NCBI GenBank assembly: GCA_040901465.1
Contig: JBBDYN010000053.1
Span: 193,142-257,141, forward strand
Direction: 5' to 3'
DNA length: 64,000 nt
From: JAUSIF01 sp040901465
Lineage (GTDB): Bacteria; Pseudomonadota; Alphaproteobacteria; Rhizobiales; Xanthobacteraceae
In this document: positions 8,452 through 15,940 of the stretch, one piece after another
Numbering within the stretch: position 1 is the first letter of the stretch
Layout: each line of letters opens with the position of its first letter
Notes under the pieces: model-generated
What the model was told of the DNA's origin: nothing
Databases searched by the model: none
Seen by the model: the letters and a program-made list of their open reading frames with translations, nothing else
Made by a program: the position numbers and the translations under genes

Positions 8452-8467
8452 ATCAAACGGCGTGCCA
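8452..8467 (-). promoter_or_regulatory. Candidate sigma-54 (RpoN) promoter for glnK-amtB cassette 1
   Basis: On the minus strand the sequence TGGCACGCCGTTTGAT matches the sigma-54 consensus TGGCACG-N4-TTGC at every fixed base except the last (A in place of C in the -12 GC). The -24 half is perfect and the spacing is exact. It lies about 119 bp before the glnK ATG, which implies a ~105-nt leader. glnK-amtB operons are classically RpoN/NtrC-dependent. A weak NtrC-like site (GC-N11-GC) is at 8626-8642. The altered -12 base is the main doubt. Confidence 0.4.
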
Positions 8468-8650
8468 AGCGGCGGTGCGAAGCTTCAGAGGATTGAGAAT
8501 GCAGTGCTTTTCGCCCCAGCCGGCAGGCGGCGACGGGGTGTCATGCGAGGTGAGCCCAAAGAAGCGTCAATTCTGCCCAATCGGTGTGCATGCCACGCAA
8601 GCGGCAAGAAACTGATCCTTCAATGAGCAAAATCGATGCGCACGCGCACT

Positions 8651-8690
8651 GAAAAAGAAAACCGCACGCGCCCGATGGAGCGCGCGCGGT
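8651..8690 (-). terminator. Strong intrinsic terminator after amtB (cassette 2)
   Basis: Read on the minus strand, a 13-bp stem beginning ACCGCGCGCG (two G-U pairs), a CATC loop and the complementary arm are followed directly by TTTTCTTTTTC. It lies 20 bp past the amtB stop at 8710, so it should separate the two glnK-amtB cassettes into different transcripts. The remaining intergenic sequence between 8334 and 8650 holds the candidate sigma-54 site and no gene that I can recognise. Confidence 0.88.
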
Positions 8691-8709
8691 TCGATAAGCC
8701 GCCTCAGTC

Positions 8710-10035
8710 TTACTGGATCGCTTCGCCGTGCTGGGTGATGTCGAGGCCCATGCGCTCGGCGTCGGGGCTGACGCGGAGGCCAACGATCACGTCGACCACC
8801 TTGAGCGCGATGTAAGTGACGACAGCGCACCAGACGACGGTCACAACGACCCCGATCAGCTGCGTCTGGAGCTGAGCGGCATTTCCTTCGAGCAAGCCGG
8901 AAACGCCTGCGGGATTTTCTGGCGTGGCGGTGAGCGCGCCGACCGCGAAGACGCCGGTCAGGAGCGTGCCGAGCGTGCCGCCGACGCCGTGGATGCCGAA
9001 CACGTCGAGCGAATCGTCATAGCCCAGGCGCTGCTTGAGCCAGGTGCAGGCCCAGAAGCAGATAATGCCGGCAGCCCCGCCGATGACGAGCGCGTGCCAT
9101 GGCAGCACGAAGCCCGACGCAGGCGTGATCGTGCCGAGGCCCGCGATCGCGCCGGAAAGAATTCCGAGCACGGACGGCTTGCCACGCGTCCACCATTCGG
9201 CCGCCATCCAGCCGATTGCACCCATGGACGCGCCGAGATGCGTGACGAGGATCGCCATGGTGCTGCGGCCGCCGGCGCTGAGCGCGGATCCGCCGTTGAA
9301 GCCGAACCAGCCGACCCAAAGCAGTCCGGTGCCGATCACGGCGAGCGACAAATCATAAGGCGACATATTCTCGCTGCCGTACCCGCGCCGCGCGCCGAGC
9401 ACGAGACAGGCGACGAGGCCCGCCACACCGGCATTGATGTGCACGACGGTGCCGCCGGCGAAATCGAGCAGGCCCAGTTGGCCGAGGAAGCCGCCGCCCC
9501 AGACCCAATGGGCGATCGGGACGTAGACAAGGAAGAGCCAGATGATTCCGAACAGCACCCATGCGGAAAAGCGCATGCGGTCGGCGACCGAGCCGCAAAC
9601 CAGCGCAACGGTGATGATGGCGAACGTCATCTGGAACGCCATGAACAGGCTTTCGGGAAGATTGGCGGCGAGATCGTTCACCGAGTCCATCGTCATGCCG
9701 ATAAGCATGAAGCGGTCGAGCGACCCGATCACCGCGCCGCCGCCGACGAAGGCGAGGCTGTAGCCCGCAATCATCCAGAGCACGGAGACGAACATGACCG
9801 CGGCGACGCATTGCGCCATGACCGCGAGCACGTGCTTCTTGCGCACCATGCCGGCGTAAAGGAGCGCGAGGCCGGGTAACGTCATCAGGAGAACGAGCGC
9901 GGTTGCGGTCGTGATCCAGGCGGTGTCGGCGGCGTTGATTGTGGACTGTTGCGCGAGTGCCGGCGCGGACGCGAGCGAGGCCAGGACGGCCGCGGCCCAG
10001 GCGAACGCGCGCCGCGATGCCGGAGAAGTTTTCAT
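8710..10035 (-). CDS. amtB: Ammonium transporter AmtB (cassette 2)
   Basis: This is a second, 441-residue Amt channel. It has a signal peptide (MKTSPASRRAF... ending ALAQQ), then NAADTAWITTATALVLLMT, GLALLYAGMVRKKH, DFAGGTVVHINAG (pore His), GWFGFNGGS, and the second His in DVFGIHGVGG. It lacks the Ala-rich insertion of the first AmtB and the sequences differ throughout, so this is an old duplication, not a recent copy. The ATG at 10035 is preferred over one 12 bp upstream because GGGGGG sits at the right distance from it. The glnK gene lies 28 bp upstream in the same orientation. Confidence 0.94.
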   Translation of the reverse strand: MKTSPASRRAFAWAAAVLASLASAPALAQQSTINAADTAWITTATALVLLMTLPGLALLYAGMVRKKHVLAVMAQCVAAVMFVSVLWMIAGYSLAFVGGGAVIGSLDRFMLIGMTMDSVNDLAANLPESLFMAFQMTFAIITVALVCGSVADRMRFSAWVLFGIIWLFLVYVPIAHWVWGGGFLGQLGLLDFAGGTVVHINAGVAGLVACLVLGARRGYGSENMSPYDLSLAVIGTGLLWVGWFGFNGGSALSAGGRSTMAILVTHLGASMGAIGWMAAEWWTRGKPSVLGILSGAIAGLGTITPASGFVLPWHALVIGGAAGIICFWACTWLKQRLGYDDSLDVFGIHGVGGTLGTLLTGVFAVGALTATPENPAGVSGLLEGNAAQLQTQLIGVVVTVVWCAVVTYIALKVVDVIVGLRVSPDAERMGLDITQHGEAIQ

Positions 10036-10063
10036 ATTGCCCCCCATTGGAAAATCCGCGCGT

Positions 10064-10402
10064 TCAGAGCGCGTTTGCGTCGGTCTCGCCGGTGCGGATG
10101 CGCACGGCGTGCTCGATCGGCGTGACGAAGATTTTTCCGTCGCCGATCTGGCCAGTCTTGGCGGCGGAGGCGATGGTTTCGACCACCTTCGCCGACCGGT
10201 CCTTCGGCACGGCGACCTCGACCCTGATCTTGGGCAGGAAGTTCACGGCGTACTCGGCGCCGCGATAGATTTCGGTGTGGCCCTTCTGACGGCCGTAGCC
10301 CTTGACCTCGGTGACGGTGAGCCCCTGCACTCCGATGGAGGTGAGGGCGTCACGGACGTCCTCGAGCTTGAACGGCTTGATGATGGCGATGACGAGCTTC
10401 AT
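10064..10402 (-). CDS. glnK: P-II nitrogen regulatory protein GlnK/GlnB (cassette 2)
   Basis: This 112-residue P-II protein is very similar to the first copy. It starts MKLVIAIIKPFKLEDVRDAL, has the same T-loop (KGYGRQKGHTEIYRGAEY, Tyr51) and the same C-terminal TGQIGDGKIFVTPIEHAVRI. The clearest differences are around residues 68-80 (VAVPKDRSAKVVETIAS against VAVASDLVQKVIAAITG), the part leading into the B-loop. Being followed by amtB, it is most likely a GlnK type. Two P-II paralogues can form mixed trimers or specialise for different targets. An NtrC-like site lies about 140 bp upstream. Confidence 0.95.
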   Translation of the reverse strand: MKLVIAIIKPFKLEDVRDALTSIGVQGLTVTEVKGYGRQKGHTEIYRGAEYAVNFLPKIRVEVAVPKDRSAKVVETIASAAKTGQIGDGKIFVTPIEHAVRIRTGETDANAL

Positions 10403-10542
10403 GGTTCAAATTCCTCGCGCCGCGGCTTGCGCGAATATTGACTGCCCCTCGAGCACTGACGCCCCGCGCGCCAGTCCCGTGAATACATATCGGCAAAATG
10501 ACCGAAAATTAAGCGGCGAAATTGCCCTGATGTTAGGCATTC

Positions 10543-10559
10543 AGCACAAACTATATGCA
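10543..10559 (-). promoter_or_regulatory. Candidate NtrC-binding site upstream of glnK (cassette 2)
   Basis: On the minus strand TGCATATAGTTTGTGCT fits the NtrC dyad TGCAC-N7-GTGCA at the left TGCA and right GTGC half-sites with the exact GC-N11-GC spacing. It is in the 198-bp gap between tesB and glnK, about 140 bp before the glnK ATG. A weak sigma-54-like sequence (GGGCAATTTCGCCGCT) at 10512-10527 is only ~15 bp away, closer than usual, so the arrangement is uncertain. Confidence 0.35.
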
Positions 10560-10600
10560 AACGCCGGTAGATTGGGCGTCTTTCGCGGCCCGGCGCTTGG

Positions 10601-11461
10601 TCAGGGCTTGCGTTCGCGGATCAGGCCTTCCTGGGCCACGGAGGCGACCAGCCGGCCGTCGCGGGCGAAGATCAGCCCGCGGGCAAAGCCGAGCGCGCCT
10701 TCGGCATTCGGCGTGTCCTGGGCATAGAGCAGCCATTCGTCGGCGCGGAACGGGCGGTGAAACCAGAGCGCGTGATCGAGGCTCGCACCCTGAATCGCTT
10801 TCTCGAACACCGTGCGGCCGTGCGGGATGAGCGCCGAGTCGAGCAACATCATGTCCGACGCGTAAGCGAGCACGCATTGATGGATCGCCGGATCGTCGGG
10901 CAGGCGCGCGGTCGCGCGCATCCAGACATGAAAGCGAGGTTGGCGATGGTCGCGCGAGGCGTAGCGTGCGAACTCGACGGGACGCATTTCGATCGGCCGT
11001 TCACGCTCGTAATAGCGCCGCACCGGATCCGGCATGGTCGGGAGGACGCCCTTCTTCATTTCTTCTTCGCCCGGCAATTGCTCGGGCGCGGGCACCTTCG
11101 GCATTTCGGTCTGATGCGAAAAGCCTGGCTCGCTCCCATGGAATGAGGCGCACATGGCGAAGATCGCCTTGCCGTGCTGGATCGCCTTTACGCCGCGGGT
11201 CGTGAAGCTGCCGCCGTCGCGAATGCGATCGACGTCATAGATGATCGGCACCGTGGGATCGCCGGGCAAAATGAAATAGGCGTGCAGCGAATGCGCAAGC
11301 CGGTTCTCGACTGTGCGCGTGGCGGCGACCAGCGCCTGGCCGATCACCTGGCCGCCGAACACGCGCTGCCAGCCGACCTGCGGGCTCATGCCGCGAAACA
11401 GGTTCACCTCGAGGCGCTCAAGATCGAGAATCCCGAGGAGGCTCTGGACGGCGCTCGCCAT
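10601..11461 (-). CDS. tesB: Acyl-CoA thioesterase II (TesB family)
   Basis: This 286-residue double-hotdog enzyme hydrolyses medium- and long-chain acyl-CoA to free acid and CoA in the cytoplasm. The N-terminal hotdog carries NLFRGMSPQVGWQRVFGGQVIGQAL and the family signature HSLHAYFILPGDPTVPIIY. The C-terminal hotdog carries YASDMMLLDSALIPHG, with the catalytic Asp region, and SLDHALWFHRPFRADEWLLY. The length matches E. coli TesB (286). It lies 198 bp upstream of glnK, in the same direction but with a gap large enough for a separate promoter. It is divergent from the UbiH-type gene. Confidence 0.93.
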   Translation of the reverse strand: MASAVQSLLGILDLERLEVNLFRGMSPQVGWQRVFGGQVIGQALVAATRTVENRLAHSLHAYFILPGDPTVPIIYDVDRIRDGGSFTTRGVKAIQHGKAIFAMCASFHGSEPGFSHQTEMPKVPAPEQLPGEEEMKKGVLPTMPDPVRRYYERERPIEMRPVEFARYASRDHRQPRFHVWMRATARLPDDPAIHQCVLAYASDMMLLDSALIPHGRTVFEKAIQGASLDHALWFHRPFRADEWLLYAQDTPNAEGALGFARGLIFARDGRLVASVAQEGLIRERKP

Positions 11462-11589
11462 GGACGGAGACCTTGGGGAAGAAGCGGGCGGGTAGGCCGA
11501 ATTGCGCTACCGGAACCGCTGCGTCAAGGGCCGCCGCACGCGCGACGAGGCGATTGGGCAGGCCGCACGCGGGTGCAGTAGAATAGGAC

Positions 11590-12825
11590 ATGGCGAAAAA
11601 GGCCGCGGGAAATCGTGTTGATGTGGTGTTGGCCGGAGCAGGCGCGGCGGGTCTTGCGCTTGCGACAGCGCTTGCGCGTGCGCTGAAGCCCGGATTTTCC
11701 ATCGTCGTATGCGATCCGACGCTCGCAAAGGAACCCGCGAGCGACGATCGCGTGTCGGCGATCGCCGGCGGCGCTCGGCGGCTGCTCACGGCGCTCGGCG
11801 TCTGGGAGCGGCTCGCGGGGCCGGTGCAGCCGATCAACCAGATGGAAATCACCGACAGCAAGCTAGAAGACGCGGTGCGGCCGATCTTTCTCGCCTTCGA
11901 GCGCGAACTTGAGGACGGGGAGCCCGTCGCGCACATGGTGGAGAACCGCGACGTGCTGCTCGCCCTGCGCGGGGCGGCAAGCGAAGCGGGAGTACGACTC
12001 CGGCCGCGTGCGGTCGAAGGCTTCGACGCAGAGCTTTCGTTTGTCGACGCGCGGCTCGCGGACGGCGAGATCGTGCGCGCACAATTGCTCGCGGCGGCGG
12101 ACGGGCCGCAGTCGAAACTGCGCGCGCTCGCCGGAATCAAGACGGTGAACTGGTCCTACGGCCAATCCGGAATCGTCGCTACGATCGGGCACGAGCGCGA
12201 GCACGAAGGCCGCGCGGTGCAGCACTTCTTTGCGGGCGGACCGTTCGCGATCCTGCCGCTTTCCGGGCGGCGCTCGTCGATCGTCTGGACCGAACCTGCG
12301 CCGGAAGCGGACCGACTGATCGCGCTGCCGCGCGAGGAATTCCGGGCGGAGCTTGAACGCCGCTTTGGACTCAAGCTCGGCGAGATCGAAGTGCTGTCGC
12401 GGCCGCGCGCGCATCCGCTTGGCTTCAGCGTTGCGCGCAGCTTCGTCGCCGAGCGGTTCGCGCTCTTGGGCGACGCCGCGCACGTCATTCATCCGATCGC
12501 GGGGCAGGGGCTCAATCTCGGTTTGCGGGATGTGGCAGCGCTCGCGGAATGCATCGTCGAGGCGGCGCGCCTCGGGCTCGATGCAGGCGGGCCGGACGTG
12601 CTCGCGCGCTACGAGCGCTGGCGGCGGTTCGACACGGCGGCGATGGGGTTCACGACCGACGCGCTGAACCGGCTGTTCTCGAACCGTTCGGATGCGCTGA
12701 AGCTCATGCGCGATGTGGGCCTCGGCATCGTCGACCGCGCGCCGCCCTTGAAGGAATTTTTTGTGGCCGAGGCGGCGGGACTTACCGGCGAGGTGCCGCG
12801 GCTGCTGCGCGGCGAGGCATTGTAA
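11590..12825 (+). CDS. UbiH/UbiF/COQ6-family FAD-dependent hydroxylase
   Basis: This 411-residue flavin monooxygenase probably hydroxylates the ring of a ubiquinone precursor. The N-terminal FAD-binding motif is VVLAGAGAAGLALATALAR (residues ~12-30), the middle DG motif is AADGPQSKLRALAGI, and the second FAD motif is FALLGDAAHVIHPIAGQGLNLGLRD (about residues 295-319, quoted only to show the GD...P pattern). Which ring position it attacks (UbiH, UbiF, UbiI or the multi-position UbiL/UbiM types known in alphaproteobacteria) cannot be decided. It is divergent from tesB and convergent with the Trm112 gene, across a repeat element. Confidence 0.88.
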   Translation: MAKKAAGNRVDVVLAGAGAAGLALATALARALKPGFSIVVCDPTLAKEPASDDRVSAIAGGARRLLTALGVWERLAGPVQPINQMEITDSKLEDAVRPIFLAFERELEDGEPVAHMVENRDVLLALRGAASEAGVRLRPRAVEGFDAELSFVDARLADGEIVRAQLLAAADGPQSKLRALAGIKTVNWSYGQSGIVATIGHEREHEGRAVQHFFAGGPFAILPLSGRRSSIVWTEPAPEADRLIALPREEFRAELERRFGLKLGEIEVLSRPRAHPLGFSVARSFVAERFALLGDAAHVIHPIAGQGLNLGLRDVAALAECIVEAARLGLDAGGPDVLARYERWRRFDTAAMGFTTDALNRLFSNRSDALKLMRDVGLGIVDRAPPLKEFFVAEAAGLTGEVPRLLRGEAL

Positions 12826-12833
12826 TTCTCCAC

Positions 12834-12986
12834 TCATGCCCGGGCTTGACAGCGAGCCGGCTGGACCCGGCTCGCCAATCTTAAATGACGTCCGAACTCG
12901 GCTGCAGCCGAGTTCGGGTGGCGTCAAGACGGCCGCTCAAAACGGCTGAGACGCCGACTGGATTGCCGGGTCAAGCCCGGCAATGA
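12834..12986. repeat. BIME-like palindromic repeat element, copy A (with internal 26-bp palindrome)
   Basis: The outer arms are TCATGCCCGGGCTTGAC at 12834-12850 and its near-perfect inverse at the right end (GTCAAGCCCGGCAATGA, 12970-12986), the same arms as the elements at 55229 and 58353. Between them are a 9-bp stem-loop (12852-12875, GCGAGCCGG/CCGGCTCGC) and a perfect 26-bp palindrome at 12892-12917 centred on CTGCAG. The element fills the gap between two convergent genes, a common site for REP/BIME-type DNA. No coding frame is apparent inside. Confidence 0.8.
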
Positions 12987-13021
12987 GGGATTCAAATTAA
13001 TTCGCCGTGCGAGTGAACGCC

Positions 13022-13228
13022 TCAGCGTTTTGCCAATTCCGCCTCGTCGAGCCTGCGCGCTTCTTCCGGCAGCATGATCGGAATGCCGTCTCGGATCGGG
13101 TAGGCGAGCTTCGCGCCGCGTGAGATCAGTTCCTGGCGCTCGCGATCGTACTCGAGCGTGCCCTTGGTGATGGGACATACGAGAATCTCAAGGAGCTTCG
13201 GATCGATCGACGACCGGCTTTCGGCCAT
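13022..13228 (-). CDS. Trm112 family zinc-ribbon-like protein (YcaR type)
   Basis: This 68-residue protein starts with PKLLEILVCPITKGTLEY and continues AYPIRDGIPIMLPEEAR, which is the Trm112/YcaR signature. Only one Cys is visible (in LVCP), so any zinc ribbon is degenerate, as in many bacterial members. In eukaryotes and archaea Trm112 activates methyltransferases that act on tRNA, rRNA and release factors. The bacterial partner is unclear. The ATG at 13228 has a GAGGAA ribosome binding site. It is the last gene of a minus-strand run with the Lon-domain, YbbN and deacylase genes. Confidence 0.88.
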   Translation of the reverse strand: MAESRSSIDPKLLEILVCPITKGTLEYDRERQELISRGAKLAYPIRDGIPIMLPEEARRLDEAELAKR

Positions 13229-13249
13229 GGGGTTCCTCGTGTGGACTCG

Positions 13250-13921
13250 TCACTGCAGGGATTTTTCACCACCCTCGCCCCGCTCCGCAAGCGCAATTTC
13301 GGTCACGGCGATGAGAAGCTCGGCGCGGGTCTTGAGGTCGGGCGCCTCGAGCAGCGCCTGTTTCTCTTTTGGGCCGTAGGGCGACATCATAGACAGGCCG
13401 TTCACGAGCGCCTCGGTTGGCGCCTCGCGGATGCCGGCCCAGTCGGCTTCGATGCGGCTCGCTTCAAGGTAGGCCGCGAGCGTGTGCAGGAGCGCATCAC
13501 GGTCAACCTCGTCGCCGCCGGCGTCCGGCACGAAGTCCCCGGCAAACGCGGCGAAATCGACCCGGCATTGGCGGTATGGAGTGGTCACGACCGATTCCTC
13601 GCGCAGGCGAAAACGCGCGACGCCGGTGAGCGTGATGAGATAGCGCGCGTCGCCAGTCTCTTCGAACTGGGTAATGCGGCCGGCGCAACCGATTTCATAG
13701 AGCGGCGGATGCATGGGCGAGGCGGCTTTCGCCTCATCCGGCTGGATCATGCCGATCACGCGCGCGCCTTTCAGCGTGTCGTCGATCATGGCGAGGTAGC
13801 GCGGCTCGAAAATATTCAGCGGCAATTGCCCGCGCGGCAGGAGCAGCGCGCCGGGCAGCGGAAACACCGGAATCGTTTCCGCCAGGTCAGCGGGACCGCG
13901 ATAGACCTTGTTGGACGCCAT
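13250..13921 (-). CDS. LON peptidase substrate-binding domain protein
   Basis: This 223-residue protein resembles only the N-terminal substrate-recognition domain of Lon, with no ATPase or protease part. Typical motifs are IPVFPLPGALLLPRGQLPLNIFEPRY near the start, IGMIQPDE, and GCAGRITQFEETGDARYLITLTGVARF (pattern GCxGRI..FEE). Stand-alone LON-domain proteins are common in alphaproteobacteria, and their role is not settled. I chose the ATG at 13921, which has a strong GGAGG five bases upstream, over a GTG two codons earlier. It lies 21 bp upstream of the Trm112 gene and 85 bp downstream of ybbN. Confidence 0.9.
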   Translation of the reverse strand: MASNKVYRGPADLAETIPVFPLPGALLLPRGQLPLNIFEPRYLAMIDDTLKGARVIGMIQPDEAKAASPMHPPLYEIGCAGRITQFEETGDARYLITLTGVARFRLREESVVTTPYRQCRVDFAAFAGDFVPDAGGDEVDRDALLHTLAAYLEASRIEADWAGIREAPTEALVNGLSMMSPYGPKEKQALLEAPDLKTRAELLIAVTEIALAERGEGGEKSLQ

Positions 13922-14006
13922 CGTCACCTCCTATCAGGAGGACTTTCTTGCGTTGTCGCGCTTTCTACGGCGAACCGCTTCACACGTCGCCGGAAAACGC
14001 TCCAGG

Positions 14007-14918
14007 TCACGAGAACAGGATCGAGGAGAGGCGCTTCCGGCCTTGCACCGTCATCTCGTCGGCCGGACCCCAGGCTTCGAAGAATTGCACGAGCTGCTTG
14101 CGCGCGGCGTCCTCGTTCCAGTTGCGGTTGCGCCGCACGATTTCGAGAAGATGATCGATCACCTCCTCGCGCTTCCCCGCGGCATTGAGCGCGAGCGCGA
14201 GATCGAGGCGTGCCTGAAAGTCGAGCGGATTGGCCGCGACCGTGGCTGCGAGCTCGGAGAGATCGCCGACCGACGCCGCTTGCTCGGCGAGATCGAGGGC
14301 CGCGCGCACGGCGCTCACCGCGGGATCGTTCTCCTTGCCCTTTGGAACGAGAGACAAGGTCGCGCGCGCCGCGGTCGGATTGCCGGCATCGAGATGCGAG
14401 CGCGCGAGGCCGCTCAGCGCATGCACGTTGTCTGATTCCTCGGCGAGCACCTGCGCATAAAGCTCGGCGGCCCTGGCGGCCTCGCCCTTGGCGAGCGCCT
14501 CGTCGGCTTGCTTCAGGAGATCAACGTCGCCGCCCTCGGTCTTGCCGGTGATGCGCTCGATGAAGGCGGCCACCTGCGTCTCAGGCAGCGCGCCCATGAA
14601 GCCGTCGACCGGCTGGCCGTTGACGAATGCAAAGACGGTCGGGATCGACTGGATGCCGAGCTGCGAGGAGATCTGCGGATGCTCGTCGATGTTCATCTTG
14701 ACGAGCTTCACCTTGCCTTTGGCGCTGCGGACGACTTTCTCGAGCACCGGCGTCAGAGTCTTGCACGGGCCGCACCACGGCGCCCAGAAATCGACGAGCA
14801 CCGGCCGTTTGCGCGACTCTTCGATCACATCCTTCACGAATGTCTTCGTCGTGGTGTCGGAGACGAAATCGTCGCCCAGCACGGCGGCGGGTGTGGCTTG
14901 TCCCTGATTGAGCAACAT
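14007..14918 (-). CDS. ybbN: Thioredoxin-fold co-chaperone (YbbN/CnoX type)
   Basis: This 303-residue protein has a thioredoxin domain (about residues 15-120) with the intact redox motif WAPWCGPCKTL near residue 50, then an all-helical TPR-type region (about 130-300). The length and architecture match YbbN/CnoX, which holds unfolded proteins for DnaK and GroEL. E. coli CnoX has lost the CxxC, while this one keeps it, as other alphaproteobacterial members do. The frame is open upstream to 15101, but I chose the ATG at 14918 because GGAG lies 8-9 bases before it and homologues begin near here. With the LON-domain gene downstream it suggests a small protein-quality run. Confidence 0.9.
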   Translation of the reverse strand: MLLNQGQATPAAVLGDDFVSDTTTKTFVKDVIEESRKRPVLVDFWAPWCGPCKTLTPVLEKVVRSAKGKVKLVKMNIDEHPQISSQLGIQSIPTVFAFVNGQPVDGFMGALPETQVAAFIERITGKTEGGDVDLLKQADEALAKGEAARAAELYAQVLAEESDNVHALSGLARSHLDAGNPTAARATLSLVPKGKENDPAVSAVRAALDLAEQAASVGDLSELAATVAANPLDFQARLDLALALNAAGKREEVIDHLLEIVRRNRNWNEDAARKQLVQFFEAWGPADEMTVQGRKRLSSILFS

Positions 14919-15009
14919 GCAGCGCTCCAAAGCCTTCGGAACCTGAAATTCTCCGAAATACATGGGAGGTTCGGGCCGCGAATGCAATCTCCGCCGCGCC
15001 GGCCGCCGA

Positions 15010-15525
15010 TCAAGCGCCGTCCGGTGCGGGCCCGGACACCGCGAGAATGCGCGGTTCGTGGCCGGTCTCCTTGAGAAAACGCAAAAGGTCGGCAACGGCA
15101 AGGCGAGTGGTGCGGGTATTCACGAGCGGGTGGCAGTTCAGGGTGACGCGGGCGGCGAGCGCCGCATCGACCAGGATCGCGACCCGGCCCTCGCGATCGT
15201 TGATCGCCGCGAACGGCGTCACGGAGCCCGGCTCGACGCCGAGCGTTTCACGCAGGAGTTCCGGTTTGCCGAATGAGAGCCGCCCCGAAGCGCCGATGCG
15301 GCAATGCAGATGCTTCAGGTCGATCTCCGCGTCCTCCTCGGCGACGACCAAGAACAGCCGGTCCCTGCGGTCGATCAGGAACAGGTTCTTCGTGTGCGCG
15401 CCCGGGATCTCGCCGCGCAGGTCGCGCGACTGCTCGACGGTAAAGAGCGGCGGATGCATGACGGTCGCGGTCGCGATCCCGAGCCGGTCGAGGTAGGCAA
15501 ACAAGTCTTCGGGCGTTGCGGGCAT
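15010..15525 (-). CDS. YbaK/ProXp-type aminoacyl-tRNA editing deacylase
   Basis: This 171-residue single-domain protein of the YbaK/prolyl-tRNA-synthetase-associated family resembles free-standing PrdX/ProXp enzymes that remove wrong amino acids from tRNA. Visible features are HPPLFTVEQSRDLRGEIPGAHTKNL (conserved Lys of the family in HTKNL), LFLVVAEEDAEIDLK, SFGKPELLRETLGVEPGSVTPF, and the C-terminal CHPLVNTRTTRLAVADLLRFL. The specificity, Ala-tRNA-Pro (ProXp-ala) being the most common, cannot be assigned from sequence alone. It lies about 90 bp upstream of ybbN in the same direction. Confidence 0.87.
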   Translation of the reverse strand: MPATPEDLFAYLDRLGIATATVMHPPLFTVEQSRDLRGEIPGAHTKNLFLIDRRDRLFLVVAEEDAEIDLKHLHCRIGASGRLSFGKPELLRETLGVEPGSVTPFAAINDREGRVAILVDAALAARVTLNCHPLVNTRTTRLAVADLLRFLKETGHEPRILAVSGPAPDGA

Positions 15526-15605
15526 GGGATCGGAAGACCGGCGTGAATGCAGGAGTTTCTAGCGACCGAATAGTTGAGCCCGCAAGCGGCGGGACCGACG
15601 GCCGG

Positions 15606-15634
15606 TTGCATTGGCCAGGGGCATTTGGCATAGA
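15606..15634 (+). promoter_or_regulatory. Candidate promoter for tRNA-Gly
   Basis: TTGCAT (15606-15611) and CATAGA (15629-15634) are separated by exactly 17 bp, placing the start site near 15641 and the tRNA 5' end about 31 nt downstream. Both hexamers are weak (3 of 6 matches each), so the position is the main support. The same CATAGA hexamer recurs upstream of tRNA-Ala. Confidence 0.35.
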
Positions 15635-15671
15635 AATACCGCAGCGGCAGAGCCGCTGGCTTGCCATGGAT

Positions 15672-15746
15672 GCGGGTGTAGCTCAGGGGTAGAGCACAAC
15701 CTTGCCAAGGTTGGGGTCGTGGGTTCGAATCCCATCGCCCGCTCCA
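15672..15746 (+). tRNA. tRNA-Gly (anticodon GCC)
   Basis: The 75-nt sequence folds as a complete cloverleaf. The acceptor is GCGGGTG paired with CGCCCGC, the D arm contains GCTCAGGGGTAGAGC, the anticodon loop is TTGCCAA on a 5-bp stem (anticodon GCC), and the T arm is GTGGGTTCGAATCCCAT. The discriminator is T and CCA is encoded. It reads GGC and GGU glycine codons, GGC being frequent in this GC-rich genome. Confidence 0.97.
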
Positions 15747-15940
15747 ATTAGCCTTCTCACAATCCGGCGATCGAGAAGCGCGCTCGAGACGGGCGCGTCA
15801 ACGGCCGGGCAAATAATATTCTTTGTTGGGCTTCATTTCGGTCGCGCTCGCGATCCGGGTCGCCATGGTTGTAACAATCGGCGCTTAAGCTAACAATTTG
15901 GCGGTAATGCAGGAAAGCCGACACTCGACAGGGTGCGCCA

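Noticed and set aside
12834..12986. Possible CRISPR repeats from the multiple palindromes
   Set aside because: There is no regular repeat-spacer spacing and no cas gene. The arms are inverted, not direct, copies.
15672..15746. tRNA-Gly as an integration (att) site for a mobile element
   Set aside because: There is no integrase, no repeated 3' tRNA fragment and no compositional change downstream. The following gene is core metabolism.
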